From contig NZ_JAMBOC010000001.1 of assembly GCF_023715405.1 (NCBI RefSeq), forward strand, positions 2,046,001-2,110,000: a stretch of DNA of 64,000 nucleotides. Reading direction: 5' to 3'. Of the stretch, positions 35,714 through 45,578 are shown one piece after another. The DNA comes from Solibacillus isronensis. GTDB taxonomy: Bacteria; Bacillota; Bacilli; Bacillales_A; Planococcaceae. How positions within the stretch are numbered: position 1 is the stretch's first letter; the number at the start of each line of letters is the position of its first letter. A program made the position numbers and the translations under genes. The notes under the pieces are model-generated. The model saw only the letters and a list, made by a program, of their open reading frames with translations. It had not been told where the DNA came from and did no database searches.

Positions 35714-37154
35714 GGCGGTTCATCTCCATTATTTTATTGCGTGCCCGGTCCATTTCCATCGTGATGCCATGGTGGAAAAATACGATATCACCAGTAGGGT
35801 ACTGTATATTCCGTCCGACTCTTCCGCTAATTTGAATAAGCGCACTCGATGTGAAGACAGGATTTTCCGCTCCGACTACGGCTACCTGGACATTTTTAAT
35901 GGTGATTCCGCGTTCCAGTATAGTCGTAGTTAATAGACCTTTCCGTTGTTCATTGCGCAATTGCAGAACTTTTTCTTTCCGGTAGGGGTCTTCGGAATGG
36001 ACACTTACAATAGTAGATTCTATTTTTTGAAACAGCGGTGTTGCTTGTTCCATCATTTCGATTGTAGGGAAGAAAATAAGGAAAGGTTCGTTATATTGAA
36101 GTCTTTTGTAGAGCCAGACTTCAAGCTTTTGTGGGATTTTATTTTTCTGAAGTGCCTTTTCGTAATTCCAGAGTGATTGGAACCTCGGAACTGGTAAAGG
36201 ATGACCATGGAATCTTCTTGCGATAAATGAGTAGCCCCAGTTTTCTTTTCTTTTTTTAAGGAGCAATTTGTTCGACGGAGTGGCTGTAACGAATGCAATC
36301 GGGGCATCCGGTTTTTTCGCTTTCAATACGGCACGCTGCAACGCCTCATCATAAGTATACGGAAAGGCATCCGCTTCATCGACAATCATAACGTCAAATG
36401 CATGCTCGAACCGGTACAGCTGATGTGTCGTTGCCAGGACAAGTTGCGCGAACTGATTGTTAATTTCTGCCCCGCCGTAAAGTGCATGGATTGTAATATT
36501 TTGAAACACTTGCTGAAAACGCGGGTACAATTCCAATACGACATCGGTTCTCGGTGTTGCCACACAGACTCTTTTACCTGCTTTTAGTGAATCGTGTATT
36601 GCAGCGAAAAGGATCTCCGTTTTTCCAGCACCACAAACCGCTTCCAAAAGATGATTTCTGTTCTGTGAAATACTATGTGCGAGTTCATTCGCCGCTTTTT
36701 GCTGATGAGGGGTAAGGTTGCCGGTCCATGCAAACTGTACTAGCGATTTTGGTTTCGGGGTTTCCGTTCCTTTCCAGAGAATCAATTCATCACAACTGCA
36801 CATTCGCCCCATCGTAATACAGTGCCGGCAATAGTAACAGATTTTTTGGCACTTCGCACAGTTAAAGGAAACGAATTTATGTGGTCGTTCATTTAGACAA
36901 CGCCTGCAAGTAAGCTTGGGGGCTGTGATGACAGCGGGGGTTGTTTCAAAATAGCCGTGGTTGATATAGGTATCAATTTTTTGTTGAGGAAATGGTGTGT
37001 GATGGCGCGACCAGATTCTACCGGTGAAGAAATTTACGATTGCCGGTTCGGGGATGAGTCCCATGTAGCGGGTATGGGTTGGATAATTGAGTATATTTGA
37101 GACAAAGGATTTGAGAAGTCGATAACGTTTGTTTATTAAGGTTGTTGGGAACAT
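35706..37154 (-). CDS. comFA: Competence DNA helicase/translocase ComFA
   Basis: 482 residues, DEAD-box ATPase that helps pull single-stranded DNA into the cell. Four-cysteine zinc motifs lie at about 89-127. Walker A is AVCGAGKTE (about 176-184) and the DEAD motif is IVDEADAF (about 260-267), followed by FVTATPS and the C-terminal helicase motif QISGRVGRN. Start at ATG 37154, 8 nt after AAAGGAG; an in-frame TTG at 37175 precedes that site. Expected to be under ComK control; no clear K-box was read. Confidence 0.95.
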   Translation of the reverse strand: MFPTTLINKRYRLLKSFVSNILNYPTHTRYMGLIPEPAIVNFFTGRIWSRHHTPFPQQKIDTYINHGYFETTPAVITAPKLTCRRCLNERPHKFVSFNCAKCQKICYYCRHCITMGRMCSCDELILWKGTETPKPKSLVQFAWTGNLTPHQQKAANELAHSISQNRNHLLEAVCGAGKTEILFAAIHDSLKAGKRVCVATPRTDVVLELYPRFQQVFQNITIHALYGGAEINNQFAQLVLATTHQLYRFEHAFDVMIVDEADAFPYTYDEALQRAVLKAKKPDAPIAFVTATPSNKLLLKKRKENWGYSFIARRFHGHPLPVPRFQSLWNYEKALQKNKIPQKLEVWLYKRLQYNEPFLIFFPTIEMMEQATPLFQKIESTIVSVHSEDPYRKEKVLQLRNEQRKGLLTTTILERGITIKNVQVAVVGAENPVFTSSALIQISGRVGRNIQYPTGDIVFFHHGITMEMDRARNKIMEMNRHE

Positions 37155-37229
37155 AATTTTCGCTCCTTTATTCAATTTTATTTTTAGATGTTGTTGATGA
37201 TCTTCGAAATTAAATGGACTAATGAAGTA

Positions 37230-37935
37230 ATCGCGGACTATTCTACTTTTAATACGTTAGGTTCTACATTTCCCTGTTTATATTCTACTTTCAGAGACAG
37301 ACGTTTCACATTTCAATCACGAACTTCTAATATAGAGAGACACTTCTACTTCTTACCCGAAACTTTCTACTTTTCCCCATTTAGCTTCCACTTTTAGCTC
37401 AGAACTTTCTACTTTAAGGGGCACAAGTTCTACTTTCCATCCACGAACTTCTAATAACTACAGCCGCTTCTACTTTTCACCCGAAACTTTCTACTTTTCC
37501 CCATTTAGCTTCCACTTTCAGCTCAGAACTTTCTACTTTCAGAGGCTCACGTTCTACTTTCCGGCCACGGACTTCTAATAACTATAGCCGCTTCTACTTC
37601 TTACCCGAAACTTTCTACTTTTCCCCATTTAGCTTCCACTTTTAGCTCAGAACTTTCTACTTTCAGGGGCACAAGTTCTACTTTCCAGCCACGAACTTCT
37701 AATACCGACATCCACTTCTACTTCTTACCCGAAACTTTCTACTTTTCCCCCTTTAGCTTCCACTTTTAGCTCAGAACTTTCTACTTTTAGGGGCACAAGT
37801 TCTACTTTCCAGCCATGAACTTCTAATACCAACAGCCGCTTCTACTTTCCCCCGTTTCCGTTCCACTTTCACCTTAAAACTGTCTCCTTTCCGTGAAGAA
37901 CGTTCCACTTTCCACCCACAAACTTCTAATACCCC
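37230..37935 (+). repeat. TTCTACTTT array with 124-bp higher-order period
   Basis: About 33 copies of TTCTACTTT-like or TTCTAATA-like cores every 20-22 bp. The TTCTAATA landmarks fall at 37325, 37449, 37573, 37697 and 37821, exactly 124 bp apart, then at 37924 (103 bp). Each 124-bp unit holds six sub-motifs. It is non-coding by appearance, lies between the degV terminator and comFA, and is pyrimidine-rich on this strand. Outer copies are more diverged than central ones. Confidence 0.9.
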
Positions 37936-37964
37936 TCGCCGTCATCCACCTCCCTCACCCCAAA

Positions 37965-38002
37965 CAAAAAACAGCCACCCTCCCTAAGAAGTAGTAACTG
38001 TT
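37965..38002 (-). terminator. Intrinsic terminator of degV
   Basis: Reverse strand AACAG/CTGTT stem with inner CTTC/GGAG pairing, followed by TTTTTTG. It is 16 bp past the degV stop. Confidence 0.65.
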
Positions 38003-38017
38003 AAGCCTAAAACAAAA

Positions 38018-38860
38018 TTATTTCTTAATCCAACCCATCGCCATTGCACCTTCACCTAGGTGTGTGCCGATTACTGGGCCGAAGTAGCTTAGTGTGAAAT
38101 CGACTGTTGGGTAAGCCGCTTCAAGAGACTTCATCCATTCGCGTGCTTCATCCTCACAGTTGGCGTGAATAACTGTTGCTTGAAGGGCGCCGTGTTTTTC
38201 GACTGCTGAAGCTAGTTGCTCTTCTACTCGGCGTAGTGCTTTTTTACGTGTACGGATTTTTTCGAATGGCACGATGACTTTGTTCTGGAATGTTAAAATC
38301 GGTTTTACTTGAAGCAATCCGCCAATCAATGCTGCTGCAGCTGATAAACGACCGCCGCGCTGCAGATGCTGCAGATCGTCAACAATAATATAATCATCCA
38401 TTGTATCTTTCAAATCGTTCAAGTGTGCCATAATTTGCTCGCCTGAAGCGCCTTCCAATGCTAGTTTCGCTGCTTCTTTTACATAGAACCCTTGCAAGTA
38501 GGCGGCAACTTCCGAGTCAAATGCGTGAACGTATACACCTTCCACCATTGCGCCCGCTTGGACAGCACCTTGGAAAGTTCCGCTGATTCCGCTTGATAGG
38601 TGAATCGTTACAATTTCATCATAATCTTTTCCTAAAGTTTCAAAAAGCTCGACAAATTTTCCGACAGACGGTTGCGTTGTTTTCGGAAACTCCGCTGCAC
38701 CGCGCACACGGTCGTAAAATTCTGAAGCTGTAATATCGATTTCTTCATCGTAAAATGTTCCTTCAATGTTAACACTTAGAGGAATCATATGGACATTGTA
38801 CGAATTTCGTTCTTCAAGTGTTAAATAGGCTGTACTATCTGTAACAATTGCTGTTTTCAT
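38018..38860 (-). CDS. DegV family fatty-acid-binding protein
   Basis: 280 residues. The DegV signature MKTAIVTDSTAYL at the N-terminus, TTQPSVGKF (about 60-68) and HLSSGISGTFQGA (about 92-104) bind the fatty-acid head group; GGRLSAAAALIGGLL is the second conserved stretch. Family members act as FakB-type carriers for fatty acid phosphorylation. It occupies the yviA position between degU and comFA. GGAGAG-rich sequence precedes the ATG. Confidence 0.92.
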   Translation of the reverse strand: MKTAIVTDSTAYLTLEERNSYNVHMIPLSVNIEGTFYDEEIDITASEFYDRVRGAAEFPKTTQPSVGKFVELFETLGKDYDEIVTIHLSSGISGTFQGAVQAGAMVEGVYVHAFDSEVAAYLQGFYVKEAAKLALEGASGEQIMAHLNDLKDTMDDYIIVDDLQHLQRGGRLSAAAALIGGLLQVKPILTFQNKVIVPFEKIRTRKKALRRVEEQLASAVEKHGALQATVIHANCEDEAREWMKSLEAAYPTVDFTLSYFGPVIGTHLGEGAMAMGWIKK

Positions 38861-38972
38861 CGCTCTCCCACTCTCCTATGTTCACTAGTTTACATGAACT
38901 CACTATAATTGTGAACGGTAATTTGCCTTTCTTATAGGGAACTCTACACTTTCACACCTTCATCGCTATATG

Positions 38973-39011
38973 AAAAAAACATCTTGGCATTACTTCGCGC
39001 AAGATGTTTTT
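38973..39011 (-). terminator. Intrinsic terminator of the lipoprotein gene
   Basis: AAAAACATCTTG/CAAGATGTTTTT, a perfect 12-bp stem with T-runs on both sides, about 75 bp past the stop codon of the gene at 39086. Confidence 0.85.
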
Positions 39012-39085
39012 ACTATATATTATAGAAGATAAGTTTTTATTCACTGCCTAAATAATTAAATATATCTCTTTCTCATATTCAAGAA

Positions 39086-39607
39086 TTATTCACTGTCGAC
39101 CATTCCATTTAACCCTGAAATTTTCCATTGCCCTTCTTCTTTAATAAATAATGTTACTTGCCTTGCTTTACTATGATATTCATTCCCAGTTCCTATTTCT
39201 TTAACATCCATACTCATATGTGCATAAATGTGAGCTTCCTTATCATTATATTTAATAATTGTAATGTCTTCCGCACTTCTCTTGACGTCATATTTTTTAA
39301 AAGTCTCTAAAGTATTTTTTTTATCTTCTTCGTAATCTAAACCTTTTGCATTTTTAGAAATAGTTTTCATATATCTTTCTATATCTTTATTATTTGATGC
39401 TTCAATATATTCATTAAATACATCTAATAATTTCTTCGCTTCTCCTTTAGGGACTCCGGTTGCTTCTTGAATCTTTCCACCCATCATTTCAAAACCTACA
39501 GTACCTTCATCGATCGTTTTCTGCAGATTTTCAGGTGAAGCTTCTTGTTCATCCCCGCAAGCTGCTAGTACAAAAACCGAAAGTACAGCTACCAACCATT
39601 TTTTCAT
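39086..39607 (-). CDS. Small lipoprotein with NTF2/SnoaL-like domain
   Basis: 173 residues. A signal peptide ends in the lipobox LAAC (cysteine at about 20). The mature part has a helical segment (KKLLDVFNEYIEASNNKDIERYMKTI-type) followed by strands (ITIIKYNDKEAHIYAHMSM, ARQVTLFIKEEGQWKISGL) as in SnoaL/NTF2-like or DUF4878 proteins. Function unknown. Start at 39607 after GGGAGG at 10 nt. It lies between degU and degV, where B. subtilis has no gene. Confidence 0.8.
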   Translation of the reverse strand: MKKWLVAVLSVFVLAACGDEQEASPENLQKTIDEGTVGFEMMGGKIQEATGVPKGEAKKLLDVFNEYIEASNNKDIERYMKTISKNAKGLDYEEDKKNTLETFKKYDVKRSAEDITIIKYNDKEAHIYAHMSMDVKEIGTGNEYHSKARQVTLFIKEEGQWKISGLNGMVDSE

Positions 39608-39849
39608 AATTTTACAACCTCCCGCAAACATTTTAGCACACAATATTGAAAAAACACATCTTGTTCAAACTAGCATGAGATGATGTTTTATACGAATACC
39701 ATTGAAGACCAGATAATATCTTTATCAAAATAAATTTCGAAATTCGAATTATTTGCTACCGCATTCAAAACATTAGGACGAAACTTGTTCACAGATGTTT
39801 CATAGACTACACGGCTAAAACTATTTATTAATCGGAAATAATATGCAAA

Positions 39850-39885
39850 AATAAAAACAGGGAGACGAAATCGAATCCCTGTTTT
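39850..39885 (-). terminator. Intrinsic terminator of degSU
   Basis: AAAACAGGGA/TCCCTGTTTT, a perfect 10-bp stem followed by TTATTTTTGC on the reverse strand, 17 bp after degU. Confidence 0.9.
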
Positions 39886-39901
39886 AACGCTTAATATGTA
39901 A

Positions 39902-40576
39902 TTAACGTACTTCTACCCAGCCGTTTTTGATTGCTGTTACAACTGCTTGTGTACGGTCATTAACATTCATTTTTTGTAAAATACTTGATACATGGTTTTT
40001 AACCGTTTTTTCCGAGATGAATAATGTCTCGCCAATTGTACGGTTTGATTGGCCATCTGTTAATAATTGAAGCACTTCACATTCACGCTTCGTTAATAAG
40101 TGGAATGGACGGCGGATTTCTGTTTGATGGAAATTACCTTTGTTTTCGTGCTCTGATAGACGACGGAATTCCGCAACTAGATTTTTTGTTACTTTCGGGT
40201 GCAGGTAAGAACCACCGTTAGAAACAACTTTGATCGCTTCAACGATTTCATCGGCATCCATTTCTTTCAGCATATAGCCAAGTGCACCTGATTTTAATGC
40301 GTGTGTTACATATGATTCGTCATCATGAATTGATAAAACCATTACTTTTGCATCCGGATATACAGCGATTAAATCAGCTGTTGCCTCAACACCGTTTTTA
40401 CCAGGCATATTAATATCCATTAATACAACATCCGGTTCGTTTTGTTCATATAAGTTAACGATATCTGTGCCGTCATCACCTTCAGCGACAACCTCGAATG
40501 TGTCTTCAAAATCTAAAATACGTTTTACCCCTTCACGGAATAATTGGTGATCATCTACAATAATAATTTTCGTCAT
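39902..40576 (-). CDS. degU: Two-component response regulator DegU
   Basis: 224 residues. Receiver domain with the acidic pair DD at 8-9, phospho-acceptor Asp in [13 protein letters not shown] (about 54) and Lys in MLKEMDADE (about 104). A C-terminal LuxR-type helix-turn-helix follows ([23 protein letters not shown] region). DegU controls exoenzymes, motility and competence, and supports ComK binding at comK in B. subtilis. It lies 22 bp after degS. Confidence 0.96.
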   Translation of the reverse strand: MTKIIIVDDHQLFREGVKRILDFEDTFEVVAEGDDGTDIVNLYEQNEPDVVLMDINMPGKNGVEATADLIAVYPDAKVMVLSIHDDESYVTHALKSGALGYMLKEMDADEIVEAIKVVSNGGSYLHPKVTKNLVAEFRRLSEHENKGNFHQTEIRRPFHLLTKRECEVLQLLTDGQSNRTIGETLFISEKTVKNHVSSILQKMNVNDRTQAVVTAIKNGWVEVR

Positions 40577-40598
40577 TTCGAAACCCCCTGGAATTCTG

Positions 40599-41762
40599 CT
40601 ATCTTATCTCTTCATCTTTTGTCGGCAATGGAATTTTCATTAAAATCGTTGTTCCTTTACCGATACTGCTGCTAATTTTCAAAGAACCTTTCAGCAGATC
40701 AATTCTTTCTTTCATCCCTATAATACCGAAAGATCCTTCACGAGCGCTTTCTGTATCAAATCCAACACCATTATCTTTTACTACAACATTAATTTCGTCA
40801 CATAACCACTCAAGTTTAACGATAATCAGGTTAGGCTTTCCGTGTTTCAATGCATTGTTTACACTTTCCTGCACTAAACGGAAAACGGCTACCTCATAAT
40901 CTGAAGGGATTCTGCGCTCGTTATTATATGAAAGGAACTGAATCTCAACACCTGGATTGTATTCCATAATCGTAGATAAATACTTTTTCAATGTTGGATC
41001 AATACCTAGGTCATCGAGTGCCATTGGACGTAAATCATAAATAATGCGGCGTACTTCGGATAAGGCGTTGCGAACGCTTATTTTCAAGTCATGAATTTCT
41101 TTTAAAGCGGCGTCGGCTCCCTTTTCCCGGAAAGTGCGGTCAATTAAATTTGAACGCATCAGCACATTCGCCATCATTTGTGCAGGCCCATCATGAATTT
41201 CACGCGATAAACGCTTTCGTTCTTCTTCCTGGGCTGCGATAATACGTATACCAAAATCCTGTTTGATCTTCGCCTGTTCAAGTGCTGCCCCGACATTTTT
41301 CAGATCGGTCGTCAAAAAGTTAATAACAACATTCACTTGGTTCACGATATGATCCGCTCTTTCAATCGTATCATAAAGTGTGCGCAGGCGCCTTTCCAAA
41401 TCGTCACGCTTATCTCTTAGCTGCTTTTCACGCTCCCGGCAAAGGGAAACTTTTAATTGTAAATTACTTGTATTTTCATAAGCTGCACGTATTTGCTCTT
41501 CTGAATGATTATTGAAACTTTTACTTACAACGACTAATCGCTGTCTAGATAATTGAAGCAACTTTTCCAAGTTATCACTTTCATCTATTATAATCTTAAT
41601 TTCATGACGCACAACTTCCAGCTCTTGTTGCATTTCCTCAAAGTTTCTGCGGCTTTGTTCGCTTATAATAAATACATCATCTTTCGAACTTGTAATAGTT
41701 TCCAACATTCGATTAAATATTACATCAAGCGAGGCGATGTCTATTTGATTGTTTTCTAGCAC
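40599..41762 (-). CDS. degS: Sensor histidine kinase DegS
   Basis: 387 residues, cytoplasmic. An N-terminal sensor/coiled region (about 1-175) precedes the HisKA_3 phosphorylation site [14 protein letters not shown] (His at about 193), then a HATPase with N-box (NNALKHG) and DNGVGFD. It phosphorylates DegU. The start codon is GTG (41762), 7 nt after AAGGTGG. The gene order degS-degU is conserved. Confidence 0.96.
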   Translation of the reverse strand: MLENNQIDIASLDVIFNRMLETITSSKDDVFIISEQSRRNFEEMQQELEVVRHEIKIIIDESDNLEKLLQLSRQRLVVVSKSFNNHSEEQIRAAYENTSNLQLKVSLCREREKQLRDKRDDLERRLRTLYDTIERADHIVNQVNVVINFLTTDLKNVGAALEQAKIKQDFGIRIIAAQEEERKRLSREIHDGPAQMMANVLMRSNLIDRTFREKGADAALKEIHDLKISVRNALSEVRRIIYDLRPMALDDLGIDPTLKKYLSTIMEYNPGVEIQFLSYNNERRIPSDYEVAVFRLVQESVNNALKHGKPNLIIVKLEWLCDEINVVVKDNGVGFDTESAREGSFGIIGMKERIDLLKGSLKISSSIGKGTTILMKIPLPTKDEEIR

Positions 41763-41923
41763 TTTTTCCCCACCTTACTTAGTCAGAATGCGAACTACTC
41801 TATCTTTTTACTTTGCAACCTACTATTATAGTACATACATATTATATCATTAGTAAATCATTTTTTAAGTTAAATTATAACCACAAATTTGAAATCAAAT
41901 TGTAATATTAAGGAGAATCGATA

Positions 41924-42556
41924 ATGAGAAATAACTATATTACTGTAAAAGGTTACGGAGAATCGGAAATCATCATATCAAAATCGCGTTTTTTAACTTA
42001 TGTCGAACGCGTTGAGACAGAAGAAGAAGCGATTCTCTTTATAGATAAAATAAAAAAGATGCATGCATCGGCTACCCATAACTGCTCCTGCTATATGATC
42101 GGGGAACATGACCAGATCCAAAAAGCGAATGATGACGGGGAACCAAGTGGTACTGCAGGCGTCCCTATGTTAGAAGTACTCAAAAAACAAGGTTTAAAAG
42201 ATACGGTTGTTGTCGTCACTCGCTATTTCGGCGGGATTAAGCTTGGCGGTGGCGGTTTGATCCGCGCCTATAGTAAAGCAACAACAGAAGGTATTACAGC
42301 TGCTCAAGTTGTTGAGCGAAAACTGCATTATTTAATGAAAATCGGGATTGATTATGTGTGGTTAGGGAAATTAGAAAATGAGATACGCGGTTCCCACTAC
42401 CCTCTTCATGATATTCAGTATGCTGAAAATGTAGAAATTTATGTACACGTTTTAAAAGAGGAAGAGCAAACTTTTATTGACTGGATCACTGAGCTGACAA
42501 ACGGCCAGGCGGTCATTACAAATGAAGACGCGCTTTTTATCGAATTTCCGAAGTAA
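41924..42556 (+). CDS. yvyE: YigZ/IMPACT family protein YvyE
   Basis: 210 residues. N-terminal UPF0029/IMPACT domain (KSRFLTYVERVE, then HNCSCYMIG, DDGEPSGTAGVPML, and VTRYFGGIKLGGGGLIRAY), followed by a small C-terminal DUF1949 domain. Possibly RNA- or ribosome-associated; function not established in Bacilli. AAGGAGA lies before the ATG. It is divergent from degS, as in B. subtilis. Confidence 0.93.
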   Translation: MRNNYITVKGYGESEIIISKSRFLTYVERVETEEEAILFIDKIKKMHASATHNCSCYMIGEHDQIQKANDDGEPSGTAGVPMLEVLKKQGLKDTVVVVTRYFGGIKLGGGGLIRAYSKATTEGITAAQVVERKLHYLMKIGIDYVWLGKLENEIRGSHYPLHDIQYAENVEIYVHVLKEEEQTFIDWITELTNGQAVITNEDALFIEFPK

Positions 42557-42700
42557 TCGTGTCGAAATATTTGTCATGAGAAAGCACGATATCGTTACTT
42601 TACGACAAAAGTAGATTGTAGTATATTAGATAAGATTACAAAGTAGCTATAATATACCAGTTAATATAGTAACCTATCCCTAACCTAGAGGAGAATCTTT

Positions 42701-43750
42701 ATGAAAACAAGGCAAAATAAAAAGAAAGGCTCATCGAAATTCAGATTGTTTCTTAAAGTTTCGATGCTTCTGACTCTTTCGCTCGTAATTTGTGCAACAG
42801 CATACGGTGTCTATTTGACGAAGCAAGCCGAACATGCTGCAGACAGTGCATATGAAGTAATCGAGGACCGAGAAATGTCGGACCAGCGAGAAGTAAAAGT
42901 TGAGCCTGCCCAAGATAATGTTTCTATTTTAATTTTAGGTGTCGATGATAGTGAAAAGCGCGATCAAGGTGCAGACAATTCCCGCACAGATGCCCTTTTG
43001 CTTGCCACTTTAAACAATAAAACAAAAACAGTTAAACTAGTAAGTATTCCACGTGATTCATATGTTTACATCCCTCATATCGGATATAACGATAAAATCA
43101 ATCATGCGCATGCGCGCGGTGGAACACTTGCTTCAATTGAAACTGTAGAAGAATTATTTGATATTCCAATTGACTATTATTTACGTGTAAACTTTAATGC
43201 TTTCATCGATATTGTCGATGCATTAGGCGGCATTGAAGCAGAAGTTCCTTACGCAATGCTTGAAAAAGACGAGTTCGACCGCAATACTGTCAACTTGCAG
43301 CCAGGATTGCAAACATTGGGTGGCCGTGAAGCATTGGCCCTTGCCCGTACACGTAAACAGGACAATGATATTGAACGCGGTAAACGCCAACAGGAAATCA
43401 TTCAGGCAATCGCAACTAAAGCAGCATCATTTACATCCATCTCAAAATACGATGATATTTTATCTGCTGTAGGAAACAATATGAAGACAGATATGACGTT
43501 CACTGAAATGAAATCTTTCTTCAGCTATTTAACAAACGGCATGCCTCGAATTGACACATTGACGTTGGAAGGCTATGACGACATGTCAACAGGTGTTTAC
43601 TATTACAAACTTGATGAAGAAGCGCTTGCAGAAACAAGCCATATCTTAAAAAGTCATTTAGGACTTACTCCGGAATCGACAAATATTTCTGGCACAAGCT
43701 CTCAATCAAATTCAGCTTATACAACAAGAACAGATACAGATACACAATAA
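42701..43750 (+). CDS. tagV: LytR-CpsA-Psr family wall polymer ligase (TagV-like)
   Basis: 349 residues. One N-terminal membrane helix (about 17-38) and an extracellular LCP domain (about 75-260) with conserved Arg/Asp positions in DNSRTDALLL and SIPRDSYVYIP and the later ALARTRKQDNDIERGKRQQ. LCP enzymes attach wall teichoic acid or other undecaprenyl-linked polymers to peptidoglycan. The Ser/Thr-rich tail is probably disordered. The position beside yvyE and tagO is that of yvhJ (tagV). Confidence 0.92.
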   Translation: MKTRQNKKKGSSKFRLFLKVSMLLTLSLVICATAYGVYLTKQAEHAADSAYEVIEDREMSDQREVKVEPAQDNVSILILGVDDSEKRDQGADNSRTDALLLATLNNKTKTVKLVSIPRDSYVYIPHIGYNDKINHAHARGGTLASIETVEELFDIPIDYYLRVNFNAFIDIVDALGGIEAEVPYAMLEKDEFDRNTVNLQPGLQTLGGREALALARTRKQDNDIERGKRQQEIIQAIATKAASFTSISKYDDILSAVGNNMKTDMTFTEMKSFFSYLTNGMPRIDTLTLEGYDDMSTGVYYYKLDEEALAETSHILKSHLGLTPESTNISGTSSQSNSAYTTRTDTDTQ

Positions 43751-43756
43751 GATGAG

Positions 43757-43791
43757 CCAACCTCCGCGAGTGATACGGGGGTTGGTTTTTT
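43757..43791 (+). terminator. Intrinsic terminator of tagV
   Basis: CCAACCTCCG pairs with CGGGGGTTGG (one G-T) and is followed by six T, directly after the stop. Confidence 0.9.
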
Positions 43792-43802
43792 ATTTGGGGT
43801 TT

Positions 43803-44110
43803 CTACCTATAATAAATGGGTGTTCTACTTTACCCCACGAATTTGCTAATAAAATTGCGGGGTCTACTTCTTCGGATATTCGTTCTACATTTCCATGAGA
43901 AGCTTCTACTTTTGCTTCTGAACTTTCTACTTTCTCTTCATTCTGTTCCACTTTCCCCCCGGGAATTTGCTAATAAATTTACGGGTTCTACTTCTTCGAG
44001 TATTCGTTCTACATTTCCACGAGGAATTTCTACTTTCGATTCTGAACTTTCTACTTTTACTCCATCCCGGTCCAATTTAACCGCCAAACTTTCTACTTTC
44101 CGTCAAAAAT
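43803..44110 (+). repeat. TTCTACTTT array with about 122-bp duplicated unit
   Basis: Cores such as TTCTACTTT and TTCTACATT recur every 20-23 bp. Two successive blocks beginning AATTTGCTAATAAA (about 43851 and 43972) are diverged copies of one another. The array fills the gap between the tagV and tagO terminators, which face each other. Confidence 0.85.
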
Positions 44111-44115
44111 TCCCC

Positions 44116-44165
44116 AAAAAAAAAAAAAAAAAACAAGCAAACAGCACAATGCCATTTACTTGTTT
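44116..44165 (-). terminator. Intrinsic terminator of tagO with an 18-base homopolymer
   Basis: AAACAAG/CTTGTTT stem with inner AAA/TTT pairing, followed on the reverse strand by 18 T (44116-44133). It overlaps the region just after the tagO stop. Confidence 0.8.
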
Positions 44166-44173
44166 CGATCTTT

Positions 44174-45229
44174 TCACTTATTAAATATTCTTACGAGGTT
44201 GAGCAGAGGTTTATAGTTTTTGCCGGCAAGGCCGATAATTTCTACGAACAGCTCAATTGCTACTAATATAACGGCAATAAGTAAAATTGCGCCCCACACT
44301 TTCGCCATCGAGAAGATGACAGCAGCGAGACCGAACATTGCAGCCATCGCATAAATAATCGTCACGGTTTGACGATGTGAGAATCCTAAATCCAATAAAC
44401 GGTGGTGTAAATGCGATTTATCCGGATCTGACCACTTTTTACCGCTACGCAAACGACGCACGATTGCGAAGAATGTATCGGAAATCGGAACTCCTAACAT
44501 AATAACCGGGATAACGAACGAAATAACCGCTACGTTCTTAAATCCTAAAAGTGCGAGCACCGAAATCATAAATCCTAAAAACAGTGCACCTGTGTCCCCC
44601 ATGAAAATTTTCGCAGGGTGGAAGTTGAAAAACAGGAAACCGATTGTTGCAGCAGCCAAAATTGCAGCCATTGCGATAACAATACCATTCCCCATGATCA
44701 TTGCCATTACGGCTAATGTCATTAAAGCAATTGTTGATACACCTGCAGCTAGTCCATCAAGACCATCGATTAAGTTAATTGCATTTGTAATACCCACAAT
44801 CCAAATAATTGTGAACGGAATTCCTAACCAGCCGAATTCCAGTTCCCCACCAAACGGTAAGTTAATATTGTCAATTTGAATACCGCCGACAAATACAACA
44901 ATACAGGCAGCGATCACTTGGCCAAGCAATTTAGCTTTAGCGGAAATTTCACGCATGTCATCAACGATACCTGTTGCTACGATAATTGTCGCGGCAATTA
45001 AAATCGCGTATAAGTAGTCACTTTCGAAGTTCGTGACAAATTTTAAAAGTAATATCCCGATCATAAACGCACCAAAAATTGCTAAACCGCCTAATCGTGG
45101 CATAATGCGAGCATGCACTTTACGATAGTTCGGGGCATCTACAGCTCCAAGGCGAAAAGCCAATCGCTTCACAAGCGGAGTTAGTATAATTGCAGCAATA
45201 AAAGCTACGATTAAAGACACGTAAATCAT
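44174..45229 (-). CDS. tagO: UDP-GlcNAc:undecaprenyl-phosphate GlcNAc-1-phosphate transferase TagO
   Basis: 351 residues with about ten to eleven membrane helices. Catalytic motifs of the MraY/WecA family are present: LIDGLDGLAAG (about 153-163), FMGDTGALFLGF (about 209-220) and a cytoplasmic HLHHRLLDLGFSHRQT loop. It starts wall teichoic acid and other secondary polymer synthesis. In this organism the polymer may be the pyruvylated S-layer anchor. It converges on tagV. Confidence 0.95.
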   Translation of the reverse strand: MIYVSLIVAFIAAIILTPLVKRLAFRLGAVDAPNYRKVHARIMPRLGGLAIFGAFMIGILLLKFVTNFESDYLYAILIAATIIVATGIVDDMREISAKAKLLGQVIAACIVVFVGGIQIDNINLPFGGELEFGWLGIPFTIIWIVGITNAINLIDGLDGLAAGVSTIALMTLAVMAMIMGNGIVIAMAAILAAATIGFLFFNFHPAKIFMGDTGALFLGFMISVLALLGFKNVAVISFVIPVIMLGVPISDTFFAIVRRLRSGKKWSDPDKSHLHHRLLDLGFSHRQTVTIIYAMAAMFGLAAVIFSMAKVWGAILLIAVILVAIELFVEIIGLAGKNYKPLLNLVRIFNK

Positions 45230-45578
45230 GTCTCTCCTCCTTAATTTTTGTAGTATTAAGCATTACAATAAATCGCCTTTTGGAGATTCATTAAAAACTC
45301 TACATTTTTATTCACCATAAGTATAGCATGAACAAAACATAAAATATAGCTTAATTTCCTTCCACTATTTATTCACCTCACATAAATTTTACATCTATCA
45401 TTCTTCTAGTATATTTCAAACCTATCAAATAATTATTAATATAATAGAAAGCTCATCCAATTTATTTATATTGTTCCTATGAATTCCCTTTTGGTCAGTA
45501 GTCTTTTTGTGCATTATTTGATAAAATAACGGAGTGTCTACTATATTAAAGTAGCCAATTTCAAAGGAGAGTAAAATA
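45230..45578. other. AT-rich divergent promoter region of tagO and secA2
   Basis: No gene or repeat seen in 349 bp. It must contain promoters for both flanking genes. A TAAAAT hexamer near 45522 is the only -10-like element noted on the + strand, without a good -35. Confidence 0.45.

Noticed and set aside
37230..37935. CRISPR array
   Set aside because: Repeats are too short and imperfect (9-bp core), spacers are about 12 bp, the higher-order unit is repeated whole, and no cas genes are present.
43816..44184. 122-codon + strand frame between tagV and tagO
   Set aside because: It is made of the TTCTACTTT array and the poly-A/T terminator region; no ribosome site.
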